Assembly (NCBI GenBank): GCA_937923945.1 | Contig: CALDWC010000179.1 | Coordinates: 1 to 21,836, forward strand | Length of the DNA stretch: 21,836 nt | Source: an uncultured Treponema sp. | GTDB taxonomy: Bacteria; Spirochaetota; Spirochaetia; Treponematales; Treponemataceae | Reading direction: 5' to 3' | Shown here: positions 1 to 6,502 of the stretch, in pieces | Layout of the letters: the number at the start of each line of letters is the position of its first letter | Numbering within the stretch: position 1 is the stretch's first letter | Notes under the pieces: generated by a model | Seen by the model: only the letters and a program-made list of their open reading frames with translations | What the model was told of the DNA's origin: nothing | Databases searched by the model: none | Made by a program: the position numbers and the translations under genes

Positions 1-45
1 AAAGTGTCAGTGTATAGCCGGTAATACTGCCGCTTTATAGTACTT
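1..45. repeat. 45-bp perfect inverted repeat, left copy
   Basis: Bases 1-45 are the exact reverse complement of 21131-21175 at the far end of the window; the match breaks at base 46 and may continue left of the window. It covers two units of the 23-bp tandem array. Other units of the two arrays have diverged, so this block looks recently copied or homogenised. Paired copies in this orientation could support inversion of the 21 kb between them, which is inference. Confidence 0.95.
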
Positions 46-94
46 TACACTGTCGATGTAAAGAGCTTACGATAGGCACTTTATAGCGCTTAAA
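3..94 (+). repeat. 23-bp tandem repeat array, left (4 units)
   Basis: Four degenerate units with an exact 23-bp period start at 3, 26, 49 and 72. The consensus is close to ACTGCCGCTTTATAGTACTT followed by AAT or AAA. There are no spacers. The array stops at the left end of a MITE-like element at base 95, and its last bases (CTTAAA) resemble the site used by the other elements here. A matching array on the opposite strand lies at 21105-21265. Function is unknown. Confidence 0.8.
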
Positions 95-223
95 AGAGGC
101 AGTGATTACTTCAATCGAGAATTGAGGGCATCTTTCAAAAATGTCCAGCGCCACTTATACTGAACATTGAGAAACAATTAGGAAACGCTGTTAAACGGCG
201 TCAAGCCTTTAATCAGCGGTTCC
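95..223 (+). mobile_element. MITE-like element, copy A
   Basis: A non-coding element of about 129 bp. The left end reads AGAGGCAGTGATTA; the right end, on the reverse strand, reads GGAACCGCTGATTAA. These are imperfect terminal inverted repeats. Bases 157-216 align without gaps to 4291-4350 of copy B with only about four differences. The left flank TTAAA and right flank TTAGA could be a decayed target duplication. It encodes nothing and looks non-autonomous. The ends are inferred from comparison with copy B and the putative IS end at 21271. Confidence 0.65.
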
Positions 224-268
224 TTAGAGACTAGTTCTATTGTGCCTTGACAAAATATCTTTACCCTA

Positions 269-297
269 TTGACGAAAGTCATTTTAAATGATACATA
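269..297 (+). promoter_or_regulatory. possible sigma70 promoter for pcnB
   Basis: TTGACG (269-274), a 17-bp spacer, then TACATA (292-297) in an AT-rich stretch about 50 bp before the pcnB start. Another TTGACA at 247-252 has no good -10 at normal spacing. The call rests on sequence match only. Confidence 0.35.
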
Positions 298-346
298 AAA
301 TAATATTTTAAAAGTAATATTTTCATAGTATAAACAGTAATTTAAG

Positions 347-1444
347 ATGTTATTTCGGTATTCTATTGTAAACGGTAAACAAAAAAAACAAGCGAAAATT
401 TATACGCAAGATGAACACCGCATTGATTATTCAAAAATTGATCGGGATGCGGTAAAGATAATCAAAAAGCTTGTACTCAACGGATATGATGCCTATCTCG
501 TCGGCGGTGCGGTACGGGATTTGGTTATCGGACGCTGTCCGAAAGATTTTGACATAACCACCGATGCCGAACCGAAAGTAATCAGAAAACTCTTCAGCAA
601 TTCACGGATTATCGGCAAACGCTTCCAACTCGTACATGTTTTTTTCGGTAAAAAAATTATTGAAGTTTCAACGTTCCGGTCAACCGAAAATGGCAGTGTC
701 GGTAATCAATTCGGGACCATCGAAGAAGATGCTCACCGCCGTGATTTTTCAATTAACACGATGTACTTTGACCCGCTCAACATGCAGCTCATCGATTTTG
801 TTGACGGTTTTCGGGATTTGCAAAACCGCAAACTCAAACCGGTCATTCCGCTCAAACAGCTTTTCAGCGAAGATCCCGTGCGGATGATTCGTGCGATAAA
901 ATATTCGGTACTTGCCGAATGCGAAATGAGCTTTGTACTGAAAACATGCATCCGTATGAACGCGCATCGTTTGGAACAAATTTCCCCTTCCCGTTTGACG
1001 GAAGAAATGAATAAAATAATGCACTGCGGACATGCAGCGGAAATTATTGAATCATTGTTTGATTACGATTTATTTAATTATATACAACCGAATGCTTGCG
1101 TGTTTCTCGAAGAAAATACGGCTGATTTTCGACAAAATTATTTTAACCGATTACGCGAATTGGATACGGCAGTTGAACTCGGAAAAGCCGAAAGGCAGGG
1201 AGAACAGCTTTTTTATATTATCGCCGATTTTTTACAAATGCTTTTTGACCGTGCCGGAAAACAAAGCGCCTATTTTTTCTACACGGAAGCGCGCCATTTT
1301 ATTATGCCGCTCAGCCCGCAACGTGAAGAACTGAAGTTTGCCGTTTCCAAATTTTTACGGAGCACAAAGACAGCGCGAGCAGACAAAAAAACGCAACGAA
1401 AGCAACCGCCTCTTGAGTCGTCTCCGAAAAAGCACAATATCTAA
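347..1444 (+). CDS. pcnB: poly(A) polymerase / CCA-adding family nucleotidyltransferase
   Basis: A 365-aa class II nucleotidyltransferase that adds A residues to RNA 3' ends, either poly(A) for decay or CCA on tRNA. The head domain shows GG at 53-54 with AVRDLVIGRCPKDFD, where the two catalytic aspartates are D67 and D69, and the RRDFSINTMYFDP motif near 131-143. The neck begins with EDPVRMIRAIKYS near 175-187, the usual signature of this family. The C-terminal 25 residues are strongly basic (KKTQRKQ), typical of PcnB-type RNA-binding tails and favouring poly(A) polymerase over CCA transferase. The start is the ATG at 347; no clear Shine-Dalgarno precedes it. The gene stands alone, with an independent -10 element before the next gene. 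Confidence 0.85.
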   Translation: MLFRYSIVNGKQKKQAKIYTQDEHRIDYSKIDRDAVKIIKKLVLNGYDAYLVGGAVRDLVIGRCPKDFDITTDAEPKVIRKLFSNSRIIGKRFQLVHVFFGKKIIEVSTFRSTENGSVGNQFGTIEEDAHRRDFSINTMYFDPLNMQLIDFVDGFRDLQNRKLKPVIPLKQLFSEDPVRMIRAIKYSVLAECEMSFVLKTCIRMNAHRLEQISPSRLTEEMNKIMHCGHAAEIIESLFDYDLFNYIQPNACVFLEENTADFRQNYFNRLRELDTAVELGKAERQGEQLFYIIADFLQMLFDRAGKQSAYFFYTEARHFIMPLSPQREELKFAVSKFLRSTKTARADKKTQRKQPPLESSPKKHNI

Positions 1445-1489
1445 CGGATAATTTTATTGCATCCTCTTTATTAAATTTATTATTTTATG

Positions 1490-1495
1490 TATAAT
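1490..1495 (+). promoter_or_regulatory. -10 element before the FliL-like operon
   Basis: A perfect TATAAT lies 14 nt before the ATG at 1510. Transcription would start around 1502 and leave a 7-8 nt leader without a Shine-Dalgarno. The -35 region is AT-rich and poor (TTTATT at 1467-1472). It probably drives the five-gene operon to 4185. Confidence 0.5.
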
Positions 1496-1509
1496 CTTGT
1501 ATAAGTTTT

Positions 1510-1977
1510 ATGGAAAAATTAGTACAGGTTTTGAAAATTACCGTTATTGTTTTAACGTGCATTGTTTTGAGTTTGGCAGCCGTCGCGTTACTGAAACAGC
1601 CGCGCCAAACGGAGCGAAACGTTACGCGATTTGAATCGGCAACTTCGGCAAATGATGTGCAAGCATTCAAAAAAGAAAAAGTACTTTTCGGCGACATCGG
1701 AACTTTGCGGGCAAAAACAAAAGATAACACGGTGATTGTGGTATCTCCGTATTTTGAATATAACGAACGGGATCTTGCGTTTCAGGAAGAACTGGTGAAA
1801 AATAAAATCGCGATGCGAGAAACGATACTCGATTTTTTTAAACATAAAACAAAAGCGGAGCTTGAAAAGCTCGGCGAAGAAAAAATCAAAACGGCAATTT
1901 TAGACTCTATCAATGATATACTGGTTATGGATAAAATTGAAAAACTTTATTTTGAAAAGTTTATTATTTTGGAATAA
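1510..1977 (+). CDS. FliL-like membrane-anchored protein
   Basis: 155 aa with one N-terminal transmembrane segment (about residues 8-28) and an extracytoplasmic domain. The second half resembles the FliL C-terminal domain: a hydrophobic strand (NTVIVVSPYFEYNERDLAF), a helix containing MRETILDFFKHKTKAEL, then LGEEKIKTAILDSINDIL and a closing strand IEKLYFEKFIIL. FliL sits around the flagellar stator and modulates motility. Here the gene is not in a flagellar cluster but heads an operon with a sigma/anti-sigma pair, so it may be a FliL paralogue. Twelve nt separate it from the next gene. The fold assignment is from pattern recognition, and the role is uncertain. Confidence 0.6.
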   Translation: MEKLVQVLKITVIVLTCIVLSLAAVALLKQPRQTERNVTRFESATSANDVQAFKKEKVLFGDIGTLRAKTKDNTVIVVSPYFEYNERDLAFQEELVKNKIAMRETILDFFKHKTKAELEKLGEEKIKTAILDSINDILVMDKIEKLYFEKFIILE

Positions 1978-1989
1978 CGCGAGGATTGC

Positions 1990-2328
1990 ATGGAACGGAT
2001 AAGTACGGCGGCTCAAATACTCATCACGATTTTGCCGATTGTGGCGGTTGTATCGGTGAGCGTTTTACTGTTTTTCTTTTTGTTGTGGCGGCACCGCGAA
2101 GTTATGTGCCGCATTAAAGCAAATAACTATACCCACCACATTTTTAATTTTAAAGTATTTTCACTACTGTGCGGCATTTTATTGGCGGCAGTAGGAGCGG
2201 TTTTAACGGTGGTGTTTTTTGTTGCAACAAAAAATGTGTACGCATTATTGGGCGGTCTCATTCCGCTGGCGCTGGGAATCGGGCTTTTGATTTTTTACGC
2301 CGTGATAAAAAACAACAAAGATTTTTAA
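1990..2328 (+). CDS. small integral membrane protein, unknown function
   Basis: 112 aa, almost entirely hydrophobic. Three transmembrane segments are visible at about 9-33, 54-78 and 83-105, with a short basic loop (RHREVMCRIKANN) between the first and second and a charged C-terminus KNNKDF. The ATG at 1990 is preceded by GAGG five nt upstream. It lies 12 nt after the FliL-like gene and 14 nt before the sigma factor gene. I do not recognise a named family. The position suggests an envelope component sensed or controlled together with the sigma/anti-sigma pair, which is inference. Confidence 0.7.
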   Translation: MERISTAAQILITILPIVAVVSVSVLLFFFLLWRHREVMCRIKANNYTHHIFNFKVFSLLCGILLAAVGAVLTVVFFVATKNVYALLGGLIPLALGIGLLIFYAVIKNNKDF

Positions 2329-2342
2329 AACAGGTTACTTAT

Positions 2343-2969
2343 ATGACTCAATATAAATTACAAAAAAAAGCGAACGATGAAGACCTCATTATTTGTCGTC
2401 TTGTAAAAAACGGCAATACTGAGGCTTTTCGGCTTTTAATTGAAAAATATCAAACAAAAATTTTTAGCTTAGGATTTTCGTTTTTTAAAAATTCGGATGA
2501 TGCGGAAGATTTTGTTCAAGATGTGATGGTAAAAGCATATATAAAACTGAACACTTTTAAAGCAAAATCAAAATTTTCTACTTGGCTTATCAGCATCGCA
2601 TACAATACGGCGATTAACTCGAGCAAAAAAAAACGGGATTACACTTCCCTTGCAGAAAATTACGATTGCGCTTCGATGACAAAAACTCCCGAACAGCAGT
2701 ACATCGAAAAAGAAATGGTCAAAGCGGTTAAAGAAGCCGTTTCTTTTTTACCGGAAAATTACCGTGTCTGCATTGACTTGTATTTTTTTTATGATATGCC
2801 CTATGCGGAAATTTCTGAAATCACCAAGCTACCGATAAATACCATTAAGTCAAATGTATTCCGTGCAAAAAAAATACTCAAAGAAAAACTGGAAGCGAAT
2901 ACCATTGGTATGCAATCCAATATTGCCGATGCGTATGCGTTTCTTTTCAAAAAGGCGTTTTCGTTATGA
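2343..2969 (+). CDS. ECF-type RNA polymerase sigma factor (RpoE/SigW-like)
   Basis: 208 aa, the normal size for a group IV sigma factor. Sigma region 2 spans about 27-93, with the core-binding and -10 recognition helices in FKNSDDAEDFVQDVMVKAY and the conserved FSTWLISIAYNTAIN. Region 4 spans about 128-185, with LPENYRVCIDLYFFYDM then a helix-turn-helix in YAEISEITKLPINTIKS and NVFRAKKILKEKL. The reading frame is open back to 2169 inside the preceding gene, but the sigma similarity starts at the ATG at 2343, 14 nt after the upstream stop, so I use that start. Its stop overlaps the next start (ATGA), which fits translational coupling to its anti-sigma factor. Confidence 0.9.
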   Translation: MTQYKLQKKANDEDLIICRLVKNGNTEAFRLLIEKYQTKIFSLGFSFFKNSDDAEDFVQDVMVKAYIKLNTFKAKSKFSTWLISIAYNTAINSSKKKRDYTSLAENYDCASMTKTPEQQYIEKEMVKAVKEAVSFLPENYRVCIDLYFFYDMPYAEISEITKLPINTIKSNVFRAKKILKEKLEANTIGMQSNIADAYAFLFKKAFSL

Positions 2970-3454
2970 ACTGTGATGAAGTTTTAGACGAATATTGCAA
3001 GCTGGACAAAAATGAAAGTTTGCCGTTTGCGATTTCAATGCATATTATCAAGTGTCCATACTGCAAAAGTATTATTTCAAAAATGCAAACGCTCAACGGA
3101 TTACCGCCGCTTGATGGAAACAAGCAGACGAATGAAAAACTTATCAGTCGAACCATGCAACAAATCAATACGCTTGAAACTAAACTTGAAACTAAAAATG
3201 AAGCCGAACAATACACGAAAGGCGGGTTAACTTTGTTTTTTGTTATTGTCGCTTTGTTTACATCGCCTTTTGTCATTTTACCGATTTTGGATATCGGAAA
3301 ATTATTAATTAAAACACTTGGAGTGTTTTTTATGCTGCCGCTCGGAATTTTATGCGCGTCAATCGTTTCGTTGATATGTGCCCTTTTTGTAATTAAAAAC
3401 GCCCCCTACTTTACAAAACGTTTTCCCAATACGATGCAGGAGTCGCTGCAATGA
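2966..3454 (+). CDS. zinc-finger anti-sigma factor, membrane-bound
   Basis: 162 aa. The N-terminus carries the zf-HC2/ZAS-like pattern H26-x3-C30-x2-C33 (MHIIKCPYCKS), the hallmark of anti-sigma domains that clamp ECF sigma factors. Residues about 40-87 form a polar linker. Two hydrophobic stretches follow (about 88-113 and 117-143), so the protein is likely membrane-anchored. It overlaps the sigma gene by 4 bp and cobS by 4 bp. I infer that it sequesters the upstream sigma factor until an envelope or redox signal arrives. No protease site can be seen from sequence. Confidence 0.8.
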   Translation: MNCDEVLDEYCKLDKNESLPFAISMHIIKCPYCKSIISKMQTLNGLPPLDGNKQTNEKLISRTMQQINTLETKLETKNEAEQYTKGGLTLFFVIVALFTSPFVILPILDIGKLLIKTLGVFFMLPLGILCASIVSLICALFVIKNAPYFTKRFPNTMQESLQ

Positions 3455-4185
3455 GCGGTCTCATTTTAGCGCTGCAATTTTTTACCCGATTGCCGGTACA
3501 TAGCAACGTTGATTTTTCGGAAAAAAATTTACGTACCGCTTTTTTCTTTTTACCGCTTATCGGATTCCTATTCGGTGGCAGCATTGTCCTGATACTGTAT
3601 GCCTACCATGAACCGGCGCTCACCGCTTTGCTTGCCGTACTCGCGTATGTACTTTTAGGAGGCAGTTTGCACCTTGACGGTTTGAGCGATTGTGCCGACG
3701 GTTTAGCGGCAAATGCGGAAAAGAAAAAAACGCTTGCTATTATGAGCGATCCGCACACGGGGACTTTCGGTGTTATTGCCATTGTACTCGATCTTTTAGT
3801 CCGCTTTGTTATGTATCAGTTTTTAAGCGGAATGCCGCTTTTTCTGCTCCTTTCGCCTGTTTTCGCACGCGTTTTTGTTTTGTATGCAATTCAATACGGA
3901 AAACCTGCAAAACAGAGCGGACTCGGCTTTCTCTTTTTTACCTCCATTTCAAAACGGTGTTTTCCCGTTTACTTTCTATTATCTGTAAGCGGCATCGCAC
4001 TGCTCTGTTTTTTTAAGCGAATCAGTTTGCCGTTTCTTGCTCTACCCGTTATCAATTTGATCGTTGTTATTACAATCGTGCAGTACGCAAAGAAAAAACT
4101 CGGCGGAACAACGGGTGATGTTAACGGCGCGATTGTTGAAGTATTGGATTTACTTAATTTGCTGCTTTGCTATTTTTTGTGGTAA
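3451..4185 (+). CDS. cobS: adenosylcobinamide-GDP ribazoletransferase (cobalamin synthase)
   Basis: 244 aa, the typical length. CobS joins alpha-ribazole (phosphate) to adenosylcobinamide-GDP in the membrane, the last step of cobalamin assembly or salvage. The two family motifs are clear: GSLHLDGLSDCADG (71-84), whose acidic residues bind metal, and MSDPHTGTFG (98-107). N-terminal LALQFFTRLPV is also characteristic, and several transmembrane helices follow. It overlaps the anti-sigma gene by 4 bp (ATGA), so it is probably translated from the sigma operon mRNA. No cobalamin riboswitch was seen and no other cob genes are in the window, so its partners must be encoded elsewhere. Confidence 0.93.
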   Translation: MSGLILALQFFTRLPVHSNVDFSEKNLRTAFFFLPLIGFLFGGSIVLILYAYHEPALTALLAVLAYVLLGGSLHLDGLSDCADGLAANAEKKKTLAIMSDPHTGTFGVIAIVLDLLVRFVMYQFLSGMPLFLLLSPVFARVFVLYAIQYGKPAKQSGLGFLFFTSISKRCFPVYFLLSVSGIALLCFFKRISLPFLALPVINLIVVITIVQYAKKKLGGTTGDVNGAIVEVLDLLNLLLCYFLW

Positions 4186-4204
4186 TGATACGGTATCCGC
4201 TTTA

Positions 4205-4357
4205 GGAGGCACTGATTAATTCAATCGAGAATTAATCAGTGCCCACATTTAAAATCTGTTGTTTCGCAAATGTTCAGAATCTACTTTTTTATACTGAACA
4301 TTGAGAAACAATTAGAAAACGATGTTAAATGACGTCAAGCCTTTAATCAGTGTTTCC
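4205..4357 (+). mobile_element. MITE-like element, copy B
   Basis: A 153-bp non-coding element filling the gap between convergent genes. Terminal inverted repeats GGAGGCACTGATTAA (4205-4219) and, on the reverse strand, GGAAACACTGATTAA (4357-4343) match at 13 of 15 positions. Flanks CTTTA and CTTTG could be a target duplication with one change. Just inside the left end is a perfect 14-bp stem: 4209-4222 pairs with 4229-4242 around a 6-nt loop. The right end lies inside the 3' end of the neighbouring minus-strand gene and provides its stop codon. Copies A and C share different halves with this copy. Confidence 0.75.
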
Positions 4358-5063
4358 CTTTGGTATACCGGCACCGGTTCCCAATTTTTCCGCACGGCAC
4401 CGCGACTCCACATTTTCTGAGTACCCATAAAGTAAACGCAGCATCTTTTTTGTTTGTCAGTTTTTGCACATCTTTCGATGAAAACTGCTCCGGAAGCTGC
4501 ATCAACACCGGATCGACCAGATCGTCCAAACCGGCAAGCGTCATTTCGCGGTTTATTTTTAAAAGTTTTTTATCGACAATCCGTGCATTTCCGTATCTGC
4601 TGCGCCCTTTTTTATCATCAATTTTTACCGTTTCAATATCGGCAAACACGAGATGTAGCGAAAAATTTTTATGACCAAGCAACGGATACACACCGGTCAG
4701 TTCGCGGAACACCGAAAAAAAAGTTTCATGTTTCGGACTTTTCTTAAACGATTTTTGAATCAGCATCGGCTCGGACGTACTTGCATCGGCAGCCTGAATA
4801 TCGAGAACGGAAAACGTACGGATAAAATTATTTTCAAAAATCGGAAACACTACTTTTACCGAATACGCTTTCAACAGAACGGAAAGTTTTTTATGCAAAC
4901 TGCTGACATTCGCGGTTTGGATTTCAATGATTTTATTATCTGCACAAAGAATATCGCATACATAATTTCCAACCGCCACTTCGTTTTCGGCTCCGGGTGG
5001 CGTAAACATTTCTTTCAGCGTTTCATGCAAAGAACTTTCATTCAGCGTTCCGATTGTTTTCAT
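4347..5063 (-). CDS. conserved protein, possible PD-(D/E)XK fold with C-terminal winged helix
   Basis: 238 aa, no signal peptide or membrane segment. The N-terminal half shows strand-like VGNYVCDILCADNKIIEIQT: D37 then E47-x-Q49, followed by a helix with K58/K59. That spacing recalls the PD-(D/E)XK nuclease core, with Gln in place of the usual Lys. The C-terminal 45 residues (SSKDVQKLTNKKDAAFTLWVLRKCGV) look like a winged helix. I recognise it only as a conserved hypothetical; nuclease activity is not shown. The start overlaps the upstream stop by 4 bp (ATGA). The last four codons before the stop (AAA GGG AAA CAC) and the TGA fall at and inside the right end of MITE-like copy B, so the native C-terminus may have been altered. 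Confidence 0.7.
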   Translation of the reverse strand: MKTIGTLNESSLHETLKEMFTPPGAENEVAVGNYVCDILCADNKIIEIQTANVSSLHKKLSVLLKAYSVKVVFPIFENNFIRTFSVLDIQAADASTSEPMLIQKSFKKSPKHETFFSVFRELTGVYPLLGHKNFSLHLVFADIETVKIDDKKGRSRYGNARIVDKKLLKINREMTLAGLDDLVDPVLMQLPEQFSSKDVQKLTNKKDAAFTLWVLRKCGVAVPCGKIGNRCRYTKGKH

Positions 5064-5380
5064 TCAACGTAATCCGCCAGCTCCAAGGCGTTCAACTGTT
5101 CTAAAAGATAATACGTGCGTACAAAGCCAGGTTCGTTTTCAACTGTTTTCATGCGGGAAACTTGATATACAATCATGCGGTTCGTCGGTAACGGAAGCGA
5201 TACCTCGTTTCCATTCATATCAACAAAACTTGAAATACGTACCGGATGCGGCACTTCTTGGATTTCGCCTTCAGGAAACACTAAAAAATATTCATACAAG
5301 GTCACAAAAATTATTATAAGAAAAACGCATTTTTTTTCAACAACGTATGATAATTCGTAAACGTAATTATTCTTTGACAA
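5060..5380 (-). CDS. small membrane-anchored protein, unknown function
   Basis: 106 aa with one hydrophobic segment (about residues 18-35, CVFLIIIFVTLYEYFLVF) followed by a short soluble domain that ends LEQLNALELADYVE. The longest frame starts at a TTG (5380) with no convincing ribosome site, so the start is uncertain; an internal GTG near residue 26 would cut into the hydrophobic segment. It lies 12 nt after the Gx-transporter gene and overlaps the next gene by 4 bp, so it is part of the slyD operon. I do not recognise a family. An envelope accessory protein for the upstream transporter is a guess from position only. Confidence 0.6.
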   Translation of the reverse strand: MSKNNYVYELSYVVEKKCVFLIIIFVTLYEYFLVFPEGEIQEVPHPVRISSFVDMNGNEVSLPLPTNRMIVYQVSRMKTVENEPGFVRTYYLLEQLNALELADYVE

Positions 5381-5392
5381 AGCACCGTTATT

Positions 5393-6478
5393 TTAAAAGC
5401 TGCATCGCAAAAGAATCATGTCTAAACTTTTGAGTACATTTTTTTTATCAAAAAGAGCTGTGTTAGAAAGCAGTAAATGAAAGTTTTCAAAACTCTTTGA
5501 AAGCAAAAAGCCGAACCTTCCGGAAAAAGCAACCGGCGTCGCTGAAATCCACTTTGAAAAAAACAGCATACTTTGAAAAAACGCAATTTTTTGTAAACCG
5601 GCAAGAAGCGCGCCACTCGTAATTTTTATTTTAAAAATTTCAAATAAAAGTTTTCCGTCCACTTGAAAAATATGAGCCAACAACACCGAAAAAGAAAAAA
5701 TAAAAAAATTACGAACGTTTACTTTTATTTTTGAAACGGCACATAAAAGTACTGAAAGAAAAAATACCGTAACGGTAACAAAGCCCTCGCGCGTTATGAT
5801 CATTCCGCTAAAAAGTATAACCGTAACAATGAGCTTTGCAATAAACTTTTTTTTATGAGAAGTGGTCGCAGCAATTTGGTGTTGGGCAGATTTTTTTTCA
5901 GATGAAAAGTTTTCCGCTTTCATTTTCGTCTTTTCCGCGTCCTCGATACTATCAGCGACAAGCAAGAAAAAACTTTTATACCATTCGGATGATTCGGTAA
6001 AAACTAAAACAAACACTCCGAGCGGAATCGAAGTGAGTAAACCAATCAGTAAAACCGGCGGTGCAAAAACCAACGTTGCTTTTCCGAAAACAAAAAAATA
6101 TGCCAACAAAAGCTGGACAGCGTTAGAAGCAAAGGCTCCGGCACAGCTTATACCGATAAAAGATATTTTATTGTGCATGATATGCGCCAATCCATAACTG
6201 AGGATTCCCGAAGCGAACGTTCCGGCAAAAGAAAACACAAACACGTAAGAAAAAAGCGTGCCGGAAATAACCGCCTGCCCCAAAACTTTAAGAAGTAAGA
6301 GTAAACAAAAAAGCTTTATATCCAAAAGCGTTGTTGCAATGAGCAGTACGGCATTTGCTAAACCGAGGCGAAAAAACGGAACAAATTTCGGGACTAACAA
6401 TTCCAAGCTTGCACAAAAAAAAGTGAGTCCCGCAAGAAAAGTTAAAAGTTCCGGAGTGTTTTTTTTATTGACAGTCAC
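5393..6478 (-). CDS. Gx-transporter (heptaprenyl-PP synthase component I) domain fused to an EcfT-like membrane domain
   Basis: 361 aa, highly hydrophobic. Residues about 8-172 match the Gx_transporter/Hpre_diP_synt_I pattern: ELLVPKFVPFFRLGLANAV, VLGQAVISGTLFSYVF and a final block IGLLTSIPLGVFVLVF. This family is small and S-component-like. A charged linker of about 40 residues (173-212, rich in K, E and S) leads to a second membrane block (213-361) whose order (FLSVLLCAVSKIKV, FKIKITSGALLAGLQ, SKWISATP) recalls EcfT/CbiQ energy-coupling proteins. The start is a GTG at 6478, 24 nt after slyD. The substrate is unknown; isoprenoid, quinone-related or vitamin transport are open. No ATPase subunit lies nearby. 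Confidence 0.7.
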   Translation of the reverse strand: MTVNKKNTPELLTFLAGLTFFCASLELLVPKFVPFFRLGLANAVLLIATTLLDIKLFCLLLLLKVLGQAVISGTLFSYVFVFSFAGTFASGILSYGLAHIMHNKISFIGISCAGAFASNAVQLLLAYFFVFGKATLVFAPPVLLIGLLTSIPLGVFVLVFTESSEWYKSFFLLVADSIEDAEKTKMKAENFSSEKKSAQHQIAATTSHKKKFIAKLIVTVILFSGMIITREGFVTVTVFFLSVLLCAVSKIKVNVRNFFIFSFSVLLAHIFQVDGKLLFEIFKIKITSGALLAGLQKIAFFQSMLFFSKWISATPVAFSGRFGFLLSKSFENFHLLLSNTALFDKKNVLKSLDMILLRCSF

Positions 6479-6502
6479 AGCCTACAGACCGGATACACCG
6501 TT

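Noticed and set aside
3..94. CRISPR array or integron attC sites
   Set aside because: Units are directly adjacent with no unique spacers, are degenerate, and lack the attC core and recombinase neighbours.
2169..2342. N-terminal extension of the sigma factor
   Set aside because: It overlaps the preceding membrane protein gene in another frame and has no sigma-factor similarity; the ATG at 2343 fits the family length.
3300..3460. Cobalamin riboswitch before cobS
   Set aside because: cobS overlaps the anti-sigma gene by 4 bp, leaving no leader, and no B12-box-like sequence was recognised.
4209..4242. Bidirectional intrinsic terminator between cobS and the minus-strand operon
   Set aside because: The 14-bp stem is perfect but no T-run follows on either side; it is better explained as part of the MITE-like element, though it may still affect transcription.
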